A program made the translations under genes and the position numbers. A stretch of 64,000 nucleotides of DNA from a bacterium (lineage in GTDB: Bacteria > SAR324 > XYD2-FULL-50-16), in NCBI GenBank assembly GCA_018829445.1, contig JAHJTV010000067.1, forward strand, positions 62,001-126,000, in the 5' to 3' direction. Position 1 is the stretch's first letter. Each line of letters begins with the position of its first letter. Below, in pieces: positions 26,358 through 34,833 of this stretch. Below the pieces are notes generated by a model. That model did not search any database, was not told where the DNA came from, and saw only the letters and a program-made list of their open reading frames with translations.

Positions 26358-26670
26358 GATTTCATAAAATTGTGTAATATCTCTAACAAGCCATTTCCAT
26401 GGAAACCTTTAATCCCAACGTCAATTTTTAAAATCGGAATTCCGGTATCATTTAAGCAGACAAATAACACCCAAAATTTAAAACCAACCTCATTTTTTTT
26501 AATCCCCGATTGACTTTTATGTCTTAATTTTATAGTAATGAGCCGATAAAACTGCAGGTCACTTATGCTGAAATGTTGATCGTGCAGGTAGGTAATTCTT
26601 GACAGGCTACTTAAAATAAAGGAGATTCGTTTTTGGGTGCAAAAAAATTAAACAAAAAAAGGAGGAAACG
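26358..26670. other. Intergenic leader of the ABC operon
   Basis: 313 nt without a gene. AT-rich. TTGACA occurs near 26598 but with no well-spaced -10, so the promoter is not assigned. The ABC gene start is preceded by AAAGGAGG at 26659-26666. Confidence 0.4.
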
Positions 26671-27696
26671 ATGAAAACTGTTTGGTTATCAATTATTACT
26701 TCAATTTTAGCCCTGTTTTGTTTTGCAGGTTCAGCATTGGCAAAGGATACGGTCATAATTTACACATCTTTGGAAAATGATGAGATTGTCAAGTACCTGG
26801 CGTTGGCAGAGAAGGAGCTCCCCGATCTTGATATCAAGGCGATTCGTCTTTCAACCGGTGAGTTGGGAGCTCGAATGCTGGCTGAAAAGAGCAACCCTCA
26901 GGTTGACGTAATTTGGGGCTGGGGACTTACCAACATGGCAGAATTTGTAGATAAAGGAATGTTGGAGCCTTATAAGCCCAAGAATTGGGAAATGATTCCA
27001 GCAAACTTCAAAGATCCCGATGGCTACTGGACAGCGATAGATCTTTATGCAGCAGCATTTGTAGGCAATCAGCAGGTTCTCCAATCCAAGAATCTGCCCA
27101 TGCCGAAGAGTTGGAACGATCTTTTGAATCCCGGCTATAAAGGTCTTCTGATCATGCCAAACCCGGCCAGTTCCGGAACAGGTTTCCTGCAAATCGCCAG
27201 TCTGCTGGTCATAATGGACCCGGACTATAAATCCAAGCCGATTGAGGATAATTTGGCCTGGGACTTTCTCAAGAAACTGGATGAAAATATGGGGCAATAC
27301 ATCAAAAGCGGTTCCAAACCAGCAAAATTGACGGCAGCGGGAGAATATGCCGTTGGTTGTTCGCTTGCCTTTGTTTTTACATCTCTCAAGGAAAAAGGCT
27401 TTCCAGTAGAACTTGCTTTGCCGGCCGAAGGTGTAGGTTATGAATTGGAAGCGAATGGATTGGCGAATGGTGCAAAACATAAAGAAGCGGCCAAGAAATT
27501 CCTTGATTGGGCTATTAGTAAAAATGCCATGGAAGAATACGCTAAATTTAAACTTGGTGTTACTTATCCGGGAATTGGCGGACCAAAGGAGCTTCCCCCG
27601 ATTGAAACAGTTAACTTAGCTCCCATGGACTTTCCCTGGCAGTCAAAAAACAGGGAAAAGATCCTGAACGTTTGGTCAGACCTCTTCTTAAAGTAA
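26671..27696 (+). CDS. ABC transporter periplasmic binding protein, 2-aminoethylphosphonate/iron type
   Basis: 341 residues. A Sec signal peptide (MKTVWLSIITSILALFCFAGSALA) is cleaved after about residue 24. The mature start DTVIIYTSLENDEIVKYLALAEK and the block QVDVIWGWGLTNMAEFVDKGMLEPY fit the AfuA/FbpA-like class of binding proteins. With the next two genes it forms a set like PhnS2-PhnT2-PhnU2, proposed for 2-aminoethylphosphonate, or like ferric-ion importers. No phosphonate-degrading gene is nearby, so the substrate stays open. Periplasmic. Confidence 0.85.
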   Translation: MKTVWLSIITSILALFCFAGSALAKDTVIIYTSLENDEIVKYLALAEKELPDLDIKAIRLSTGELGARMLAEKSNPQVDVIWGWGLTNMAEFVDKGMLEPYKPKNWEMIPANFKDPDGYWTAIDLYAAAFVGNQQVLQSKNLPMPKSWNDLLNPGYKGLLIMPNPASSGTGFLQIASLLVIMDPDYKSKPIEDNLAWDFLKKLDENMGQYIKSGSKPAKLTAAGEYAVGCSLAFVFTSLKEKGFPVELALPAEGVGYELEANGLANGAKHKEAAKKFLDWAISKNAMEEYAKFKLGVTYPGIGGPKELPPIETVNLAPMDFPWQSKNREKILNVWSDLFLK

Positions 27697-27705
27697 GTAT
27701 TTTCG

Positions 27706-27725
27706 GGGCAGGGTTCAGCCTGCCC
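27706..27725. repeat. Intercistronic hairpin between binding-protein and ATPase genes
   Basis: GGGCAGG (27706-27712) and CCTGCCC (27719-27725) form a 7-bp GC stem with a 6-nt loop, 10 nt after the binding-protein stop. No U-run follows. Such stems often protect the upstream mRNA so that the binding protein is made in excess over the membrane components. Confidence 0.5.
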
Positions 27726-27852
27726 GTTACCTCTGTAGAAAAATCCAATCATAATTTAAAGCATGGAGTTCGATTGTGGGGAAATCAGGATCAATCCCTA
27801 TTCACTTCCTTTTCCCCGGATGCTTTGAATGATTCTTGAACAAAGGTATTTT

Positions 27853-28941
27853 ATGTCCCAAAAGCTGGTTTTAGAAAATATCAATAAAAATTTCGGATCT
27901 CTTGTTGCCGTAAAAAATGTGAATTTAGAGATTGATCCCGGGGAGTTTCTCTGTTTTTTGGGCCCTAGTGGCTGCGGTAAGACAACCTTGTTGAGAATCA
28001 TTACCGGTTTTGAGCAACCCAGTTCCGGCGTTCTCAAATACGATGACAAAGTTATCAACAATATCATTCCTCAAAAAAGGGATTTTGGGATAGTATTCCA
28101 GTCTTATGCGCTGTTTCCCAACATGACTGTTCAGCAGAATGTTGCCTTTGGGCTGAAAATGAGGAAAATGCCAAACAAAGAGATTGACGGCAGGGTTAAG
28201 GAGATTCTCAAACTGGTAGGATTAACCGAATGGAAGACCCATTATCCCGCTCAGCTAAGCGGTGGTCAGCAGCAAAGAGTAGCGCTGGGACGGGCCATTG
28301 CAATAAAACCGAAAGTCCTGTTGTTGGATGAACCTTTAAGCGCCCTGGATGCCAAGATCAGGGTAAGACTGCGAACTGTCATTAAAAGACTGCAAAAGGA
28401 GTTGGGGATTACCATGATCTATGTAACCCATGATCAGGAGGAAGCCTTATCCATGGCGGACCGGGTTGCCATTATGAAAAATGGTGAAATCCGACAGATT
28501 GGGTCTCCCTGGGACATATACAAGGCTCCGGAATCCAGTTTTGTTGCCGGTTTTGTCGGCACCTCCAATTTTATTGCTGGCAGAAAAGAGGGTTCGTCTG
28601 TAAAAATTGATGGCTACAGCTTTAAAATAAACGGATTGGAGGAAATCAAACAAAACACTGTCTACCTGGCAATCCGACCGGAAAAGATTGAACTGATCTC
28701 TGATCAAACCAATATGCAACAGGTGGAGAAGAGCAATATCGTCGACGTCATTGCTGAAGTTATTACGTTTCTGGGTGCTGTGGTTCAGATCACTTTTACG
28801 ATTGATGGAATAGAAATGAATGTGGACATAACAGAGAATGAATTTGAACGGTTGGAATTAAGACGGGGTGATAAAATCAAGTTGCATTTTCCGCCGGATA
28901 AGTTTCACCTGTATACGGAAAAACCCGGAAATCTTACTTAA
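27853..28941 (+). CDS. ABC transporter ATP-binding protein (PotA/FbpC-like)
   Basis: 362 residues from ATG 27853, which has AAAGG 6 nt upstream; the earlier ATG 27829 lacks one. Walker A GPSGCGKTT, Q-loop FQSYALFP, signature LSGGQQQR, Walker B VLLLDEPLSALD and switch His in YVTHDQEEA are all intact. After about residue 240 comes a TOBE-type regulatory domain (FIAGRKEGSSVKIDG, LAIRPEKIEL). It energises import by the neighbouring permease on the cytoplasmic side of the membrane. Confidence 0.92.
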   Translation: MSQKLVLENINKNFGSLVAVKNVNLEIDPGEFLCFLGPSGCGKTTLLRIITGFEQPSSGVLKYDDKVINNIIPQKRDFGIVFQSYALFPNMTVQQNVAFGLKMRKMPNKEIDGRVKEILKLVGLTEWKTHYPAQLSGGQQQRVALGRAIAIKPKVLLLDEPLSALDAKIRVRLRTVIKRLQKELGITMIYVTHDQEEALSMADRVAIMKNGEIRQIGSPWDIYKAPESSFVAGFVGTSNFIAGRKEGSSVKIDGYSFKINGLEEIKQNTVYLAIRPEKIELISDQTNMQQVEKSNIVDVIAEVITFLGAVVQITFTIDGIEMNVDITENEFERLELRRGDKIKLHFPPDKFHLYTEKPGNLT

Positions 28942-28972
28942 TCAATAAACTAACACCGATCCCAATGTTACA

Positions 28973-30679
28973 ATGAGCATAACAATAAGGTCGACTATAG
29001 AACAACAATATGAAGTTCCAGCCCGCAGGCTGGAGATGGATCGATTTGTGGTACCGGCTGTAACCATCGTAATTGGTCTGCTTCTGGCATTTTTCCTGAT
29101 TTTTCCCATCTTCAGCATCCTGCAGCTCAGTTTTTTCAAGGACGGTGTTGTCAGCCTGGCAACCTTCACCCTTGATAATTTCTACAAGTATTTTACCACG
29201 ACCTATACCTTGAATGCATTGTGGCACAGTCTGTATGTCTCTTTCGTCACAACTGTATTTGTAACGGTGATCACATTTTTCTTTGCGTATGCCCTGACCA
29301 GGACAACAATTAAAGGGAAAACGGCCTTCAGGTCGATCATCATGATGCCGTTGATCGCCCCATCCATTATGCAGGCTCTGGCATTGATATATCTCTTTGG
29401 CCGCAACGGATTGATTACCTCACACCTATTTGAAACCGACTGGAATATTTATGGCCCCACGGGGATCATCGTCTCCGAAATACTCTATTGTCTTCCCCAC
29501 TCTTTCGTTATCCTGTTCACCACTCTGTCAGCAGTGGATATCAGACTGGATGAAGCAGCGGAAAGCCTGGGAGCGTCGCCCTTCAAAGTATTTACGAAAA
29601 TCACATTGCCATCGGCCAAATATGGGATTTTTAGTGCTGCGGCCCTGACATTCAACTTGACTATCACCGATTTTGGTAATCCCGTGGTCATCGGCGGCAA
29701 CTATAATGTGCTGGCAACAGAAATATATTCACAGGTAACCAACCTGTATCGATTTGATCTGGGAGCAACCATCGCCATCATCCTGCTGGTGCCGTCTATG
29801 ATGGCTTTTTTATTGAACTACTATATCTCCAGAAAATCATTCTCAATGATCAGTGGAGCCGCACGACCTTTTATTCCACCATCAAAACTATTGAAGAAAA
29901 TCAGCTTCACCAGCTATTCCGTTTTGGTTTCGGCTTCCATTATTCTGATTTTCGCAACAGTTATCATTGGATCATTTGTTAAGGTCTGGCCCTATGACTG
30001 GTCGTTGACCCTGGATCACTATACCTTTCCATCCATTGGCGGCTATTCAGCCATATGGACCAGTTTCTGGATCTCGGTCATTGTCGGTATTATCGGATCA
30101 TTTGCCACACTGGTAGCTGCCTATGTCATGGAGACCCGCAAGCCGTTTTTTAAACAAACACTCTATTTCTTTTCGGTGATGCCGGCAGCGATACCCGGTC
30201 TGGTGATGGGACTGGGATACATACTGGCCTTTAACAAGCCCTATTATTTCTTCTTCGGAACACCCTGGATAATCGTAATCAATATTGTTGTCTGTAATTT
30301 CACCCTGGGAGTTCTTTCCAGTATTTCTAATCTGAGAAACATTGATCCCTCAATCGAGGAAGCATCGATCAGCCTGGGAGGTGATACCATCAGGACATTC
30401 TTCAGGATTATATTCCCATTGGCGCGCGTTGCGTTTTTCCAGAACTTTACCTACTTTTTCATGCGCTCCATGACTACGATCAGCGCAGTGATCTTTCTGG
30501 TCTCCGCATCGGTGCATCTGGCAGCCATTGAAATCATCATGCTGGACAATGACGGTTGGACAGCCAGCGCCAATGCCATGTGTACCTGCATTATTGTAAT
30601 TGTACTGGTAGTACTCGGGATTTCGAACATCGTCAATAAACGCACCATACGCCACCCTGAAGGAGGAGCGCAAGCCTGA
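28973..30679 (+). CDS. ABC transporter permease with two fused permease domains
   Basis: 568 residues with about twelve membrane segments in two tandem BPD_transp_1 domains. The EAA loops are visible as DEAAESLGASPFKVFTKITLPSAKYGI in the first half and EEASISLGGDTIRTFFRIIFPLARVA in the second. A fused double permease of this size is typical of the iron/thiamine/aminoethylphosphonate importers (FbpB, ThiP, PhnU2). It starts 31 nt after the ATPase gene and is the last of three co-transcribed genes. Confidence 0.92.
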   Translation: MSITIRSTIEQQYEVPARRLEMDRFVVPAVTIVIGLLLAFFLIFPIFSILQLSFFKDGVVSLATFTLDNFYKYFTTTYTLNALWHSLYVSFVTTVFVTVITFFFAYALTRTTIKGKTAFRSIIMMPLIAPSIMQALALIYLFGRNGLITSHLFETDWNIYGPTGIIVSEILYCLPHSFVILFTTLSAVDIRLDEAAESLGASPFKVFTKITLPSAKYGIFSAAALTFNLTITDFGNPVVIGGNYNVLATEIYSQVTNLYRFDLGATIAIILLVPSMMAFLLNYYISRKSFSMISGAARPFIPPSKLLKKISFTSYSVLVSASIILIFATVIIGSFVKVWPYDWSLTLDHYTFPSIGGYSAIWTSFWISVIVGIIGSFATLVAAYVMETRKPFFKQTLYFFSVMPAAIPGLVMGLGYILAFNKPYYFFFGTPWIIVINIVVCNFTLGVLSSISNLRNIDPSIEEASISLGGDTIRTFFRIIFPLARVAFFQNFTYFFMRSMTTISAVIFLVSASVHLAAIEIIMLDNDGWTASANAMCTCIIVIVLVVLGISNIVNKRTIRHPEGGAQA

Positions 30680-31518
30680 TCCGTCATTATGGATTCAGGC
30701 TCTACAAGTTGTTCAACAATTCAATTTTTCAGTTAAAGGTGGATCAGTCGCTTTGTTCGAAGGCGCATAAATAGCCTCTCATGATCCACCCCACGTTTTT
30801 ATACACTGATATTAACAGTCTATAAGCCCGGAATAACAAATTCATGAATGAGAGCCATCTCAGATTGTTATCCGATCAGCCGTATCTCTCCCTAATTAAC
30901 GAATTGAGCCTGTCCTCCGCCTGACTGGGGATCTGCCATGACAGGGGACAATGTGAGACTCCAGACAGTCATCCTAATACCTTTTTAGCTTTAGAACAGA
31001 TTTACCTCGAGTGAGTATCAGGGTAAATTTGTTCTATGGCTCAAAAGAGCTGATGGAACTCCTTCAGAGTACTGATAATTGTGGTGCTTTACTTATCCTG
31101 GAGTAGTGCTCATAAGTTCGCTGAGCCCAGGCTGTGAGCATTTAAATCCCGTTGGGGTGTTTTCTCCGTACGATTTCGGCTTGATATTCCCCGAAGGGGA
31201 CAAAGATCAATAGCCCAGGGTCAGTGAGCTTGCGAACGCCACCCTGGGTATTCAATCACCCCAGCCAAAGGAACGCTGAAGGCGTTCAATATGTTAAAAG
31301 CTCATTCATTTAACATTAGGCTTAACAAAAGATCAGATTCAGCCCATGAATCCAAACCGGTCAATGTTTTGCAGCGTAGAGCATATTTACCCCCTGAGTG
31401 TATATTCTTGACTTGTATGAATTGTCATTTGTTGCCAAGATAGAGAAATTAGATTTTAGGAATGGTTACCTACCTGTTATTGTTCGTCTGTAAGAATATT
31501 TTAAAAAGGAAGAAAAAG
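30680..31518. other. Long non-coding stretch with hairpins
   Basis: About 840 nt with no supported gene. Two inverted repeats stand out. GAACAGATTTACC (30994-31006) and GGTAAATTTGTTC (31022-31034) pair with one mismatch; CCCAGGGT (31214-31221) and ACCCTGGG (31241-31248) pair exactly. The second lies in a block whose minus strand reads like the short palindromic repeat sequences scattered in many genomes (FGWGD...IPRVA-like chance peptide). A degraded mobile unit is possible. Promoter of the GH3 gene is not assigned. Confidence 0.4.
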
Positions 31519-33693
31519 ATGTTTGATCAACTTATTAAGCAAACGGTTCAAAACCAGATGAGCGCGGATGCCAATTCATCGTTTGCCATGTCCGGAAACC
31601 GGCTGGAGGATTCTCATATTGTGCCGGATGTTGATCACAGCCTTCCTGCCGAAAAAAATGCGGAGATTATCCTGCAACAGATGACCCTTGAGGAGAAAGT
31701 CAATATGTTGGGGGGAGAGGATAACCTCGCTATCAAAGCTACCGAACGGCTCAAACTGCCAAAAGTGTGGTGTAGTGATGCTTCAGCCGGTGTTCGTTGT
31801 TTTCAAAGAGCAACTGCATTTCCGGTTCCCATTGCCATGGCTGCCACCTGGAACCGGAATTTGCTGGATCAGGCCGGGGAGACCATAGCCAAGGAATGCC
31901 GGGCTAAGGGAGTATCCATTCTTCTGGGCCCCGGGGTTAATATCTATCGTGTCCCCACCTGCGGCCGGAATTTCGAATATATGGGCGAAGATCCGTTTCT
32001 AGCTGGTGAATTGGCTATTCCCTACATTAAAGCGGTGCAGCGCATGGGTGTTATCACCACTGTCAAACATTTTGCCTGTAACAATTCCGATTATGATCGT
32101 CATCGTATCAATTCCAAAGTGGATGAAAGAACATTGCAGGAGATCTATTATCCGGCATTCAAGACGGCCGTGCAAAGGGGAGGGACAAAATCGGTGATGT
32201 CATCCTATAATCCGGTCAATGGCAGTTGGGCCAGTGAGAACCATGAGTTGTTAACCCGGATTCTCAGGGATGAATGGGGGTTTGATGGCTTTGTGATATC
32301 CGACTGGATAAGCCTGTACAGTACCGAAGGGCCGTTGAAAGCCGGGATGGATCTGGAGATGCCCAAGGCGGATTTTCTCACGTTTAAAAGAATTAAAGAA
32401 CTGATAAATAAGGGGCGCTTAACCGAAAAGGACATTGACAGGCCAGTCCGTAACCTGTTGAAAACCTTCTTCGAAATGGGAATCTATAATCGGCCCTTGA
32501 AGGATCACCAATACCCTGAGTATAGCGAGGAGCACAGCCAGGTTTCACTGGATACGGCTCGTGAGGCGATTGTCCTTCTAAAAAACGAGAACAACCTGCT
32601 TCCATTAAACAGAGAGGCTATTACCAGAATTGCCGTTGTGGGCAAAATGGCAAAAGAAACCACTACCTGTGGTGGCGGATCATGTTGTATTAAAAGTTTT
32701 GAACCTGTCTCCATCTTGGAGGGCATCAGAGCAGTCGCTGGTGATTCCGTTGAAATCAATTACATCGAAGCCGATTTGAATAGGTTAACACACAGTGAAC
32801 AAAAAATGGTTGAAGAGGCGGATGTTGCAGTCGTTGCAGTCGGCTTTACCAGCCAAGATGAAAGTGAGTGTTATGATAAAAGTTGGGAGCTGCCTTATCT
32901 GCAGAGCCGATTAATTAAGGAAATCGCTGCCTTAAACAGCAAGACAATCGTAACCCTTACCACCGGAACCGGGGTTGAGACTGAATCATGGCTGACCCAG
33001 GTTCCCGCGCTGATGCACTGTTTTTTTCTTGGGGAGCAAGGCGGCAAAGCGGTGGCAGAGGTTCTGTTCGGGTCAGTAAATCCATCCGGGAAGCTACCGT
33101 TTACCATGGCAAAAAAATGGGCTGATTTTGAATCAGTAAAATACTATGTCAAAAAACCGGATAAAATCTCGGTATTCAGGATAATTGGACCCCAAGGAAA
33201 ACCCAAATTCCGCAGGATTCGTGATATGGAATACGGGGAGAAACTGATGGTCGGCTATCGTCATTTTGATACTAACAGGGTTACCCCCCAATTCCCTTTC
33301 GGATTTGGATTGTCATTCACTTCATTTGAGCTTTCCCAACTCAGCCTTTCGGAGACTTCAATTCCAGTCTCCAGGCTTACAGAGGGTGATAAGATTGCGG
33401 CGACAATAAAGATTAAAAATACCGGTCAAAGGGCAGGTTCGGAAGTTGTCCAGCTTTATGTCAAAGATCCGGAATCATCATTGCCCCGGCCGGATAAGGA
33501 ATTGAAAGGATTTGAGAAAGTTCATCTGCTACCGGGAGAGTCCAAAGAAATAACCCTTCAACTGGATTTCAGCAGTTTTGCCTTCTTTGACGATAATAAG
33601 GGACAGTGGATCGCTGAACCGGGTGAATTTCAAGTCATGGTGGGCAACAGCAGCAGAAATATTGCTGAAAAAGCGATTTTAAAGCTGGGGTGA
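31519..33693 (+). CDS. Glycoside hydrolase family 3 (beta-glucosidase type)
   Basis: 724 residues from ATG 31519 (AAAAAGGA site); an upstream ATG 31462 is open but less convincing. The GH3 N-terminal barrel holds LGPGVNIYRVPTCGRNFEYMGEDP, VKHFACNN and the nucleophile D262 in GFVISDW. The GH3 C domain carries the likely acid/base glutamate in DESECYDKSWELP. A fibronectin III-like domain ends the protein (GSEVVQLYVKDP, LKGFEKVHLLPGESKEI). No signal peptide, so cytoplasmic cleavage of imported beta-glucosides is expected. The WYL regulator gene follows after 7 nt. Confidence 0.92.
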   Translation: MFDQLIKQTVQNQMSADANSSFAMSGNRLEDSHIVPDVDHSLPAEKNAEIILQQMTLEEKVNMLGGEDNLAIKATERLKLPKVWCSDASAGVRCFQRATAFPVPIAMAATWNRNLLDQAGETIAKECRAKGVSILLGPGVNIYRVPTCGRNFEYMGEDPFLAGELAIPYIKAVQRMGVITTVKHFACNNSDYDRHRINSKVDERTLQEIYYPAFKTAVQRGGTKSVMSSYNPVNGSWASENHELLTRILRDEWGFDGFVISDWISLYSTEGPLKAGMDLEMPKADFLTFKRIKELINKGRLTEKDIDRPVRNLLKTFFEMGIYNRPLKDHQYPEYSEEHSQVSLDTAREAIVLLKNENNLLPLNREAITRIAVVGKMAKETTTCGGGSCCIKSFEPVSILEGIRAVAGDSVEINYIEADLNRLTHSEQKMVEEADVAVVAVGFTSQDESECYDKSWELPYLQSRLIKEIAALNSKTIVTLTTGTGVETESWLTQVPALMHCFFLGEQGGKAVAEVLFGSVNPSGKLPFTMAKKWADFESVKYYVKKPDKISVFRIIGPQGKPKFRRIRDMEYGEKLMVGYRHFDTNRVTPQFPFGFGLSFTSFELSQLSLSETSIPVSRLTEGDKIAATIKIKNTGQRAGSEVVQLYVKDPESSLPRPDKELKGFEKVHLLPGESKEITLQLDFSSFAFFDDNKGQWIAEPGEFQVMVGNSSRNIAEKAILKLG

Positions 33694-33700
33694 AGAATCG

Positions 33701-34639
33701 ATGAGAATTGATCGCATGCTCTCAATAGTGGTAACCCTGTTGAATCGTAAAAATATCACCGCAAGAGAACTGGCTGAAAGATTCGAGGTTTCCCTGCGAA
33801 CCATCTACCGTGATGTGGATGCCATCAACGAGGCTGGAATCCCCATCGTCTCCAGCCAGGGAACAGGTGGTGGATTCAGTATCATGGAGAACTACAAGCT
33901 CAATCACCAGTTGTTAACCCTGGAAGACAGCCGCTCTATCCTGACAGCTCTCAAGGGGGTCAATTCCACAGTGAGGGGTCAGGGGATGGAACAGGCCATG
34001 GAGAAGATCCGCAGCCTGGTTCCCGGGGATAAAAAAGAGGAATTGGATCTGCAGATGGAACAACTGGTGATCGATTATCTTCCCTGGGGATATAATGAAG
34101 CGATGCAAGCCAGAATACAGCAGCTAAATAAAGCCATCGTAACCTCCCGCCTGATATCGATTAACTACACCAACCTTAAAGGTGAAGAAATACAGCGAAC
34201 AGTGGAGCCGATGACCCTCATGTTTAAGGGATATAACTGGTACCTGTTCGGATATTGCCAATTGAAAAAAGATGGACGGGTTTTTCGCCTCTCCAGAATA
34301 AAAGAGTTGAACCTGTTGGATCGGACCTTTCTGCGACGAAAGATCTCCTTCAAGGATTTTACCAAGGAGAAAGGCAGCAGCAGCCAACCTGTTGTCGATC
34401 TGATTTTGAGATTCCCTGTCAGCGTTCGAATGCGGGTTGAAGAATATTTTTTTCAAGAACAGATCAAAGAGGATGAGGAAGGTTTTTTGGTCATCAAGGC
34501 CTCATTCCCCGAGGATTTCTGGGTATATTCAATGATTCTCAGCTATGGCGACAATATTGAAGTCATTGAACCACCACACATTAGAGAGGTTATCGGGGAG
34601 ATTGCAGCAAAGATCATGAGAAAATACCAAATCCGTTAA
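33701..34639 (+). CDS. HTH-WYL transcriptional regulator (YafY/DeoR-like)
   Basis: 312 residues. An N-terminal HTH_11 domain (LNRKNITARELAERFEVSLRTIYRDVDAINEAGIPIVSSQGTGGGF) is followed by a WYL domain (about 140-220: LISINYTNLKGEEIQRTVEPMTLMFKGYNWYLFGYCQLKKDGRVFRLSRI) and the WCX tail. WYL domains bind small ligands or nucleic acid. Directly after the GH3 gene and probably co-transcribed, so it likely regulates this sugar gene. Confidence 0.9.
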   Translation: MRIDRMLSIVVTLLNRKNITARELAERFEVSLRTIYRDVDAINEAGIPIVSSQGTGGGFSIMENYKLNHQLLTLEDSRSILTALKGVNSTVRGQGMEQAMEKIRSLVPGDKKEELDLQMEQLVIDYLPWGYNEAMQARIQQLNKAIVTSRLISINYTNLKGEEIQRTVEPMTLMFKGYNWYLFGYCQLKKDGRVFRLSRIKELNLLDRTFLRRKISFKDFTKEKGSSSQPVVDLILRFPVSVRMRVEEYFFQEQIKEDEEGFLVIKASFPEDFWVYSMILSYGDNIEVIEPPHIREVIGEIAAKIMRKYQIR

Positions 34640-34833
34640 TGGCACCCTTCAAAAGGATTTGGATCTGCAAAAGGAACAATTTAAATTCAAAACGCCAGTC
34701 ACTTCATAATCATACAGGAAAAGTCATTGGGCTCTGTTTTAGTCAGATAGTAATACCTGGTTAAACAACCATACCTATTTTTAGGTCAAGATATGGATGA
34801 GGCAGGGGAGTTCTTGAGTTGGAGCAAGAGCTT

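Noticed and set aside
26851..27480. 209-codon minus-strand frame over the ABC binding-protein gene
   Set aside because: Shadow of a gene with clear signal peptide and family motifs; the reverse product has no recognisable feature.
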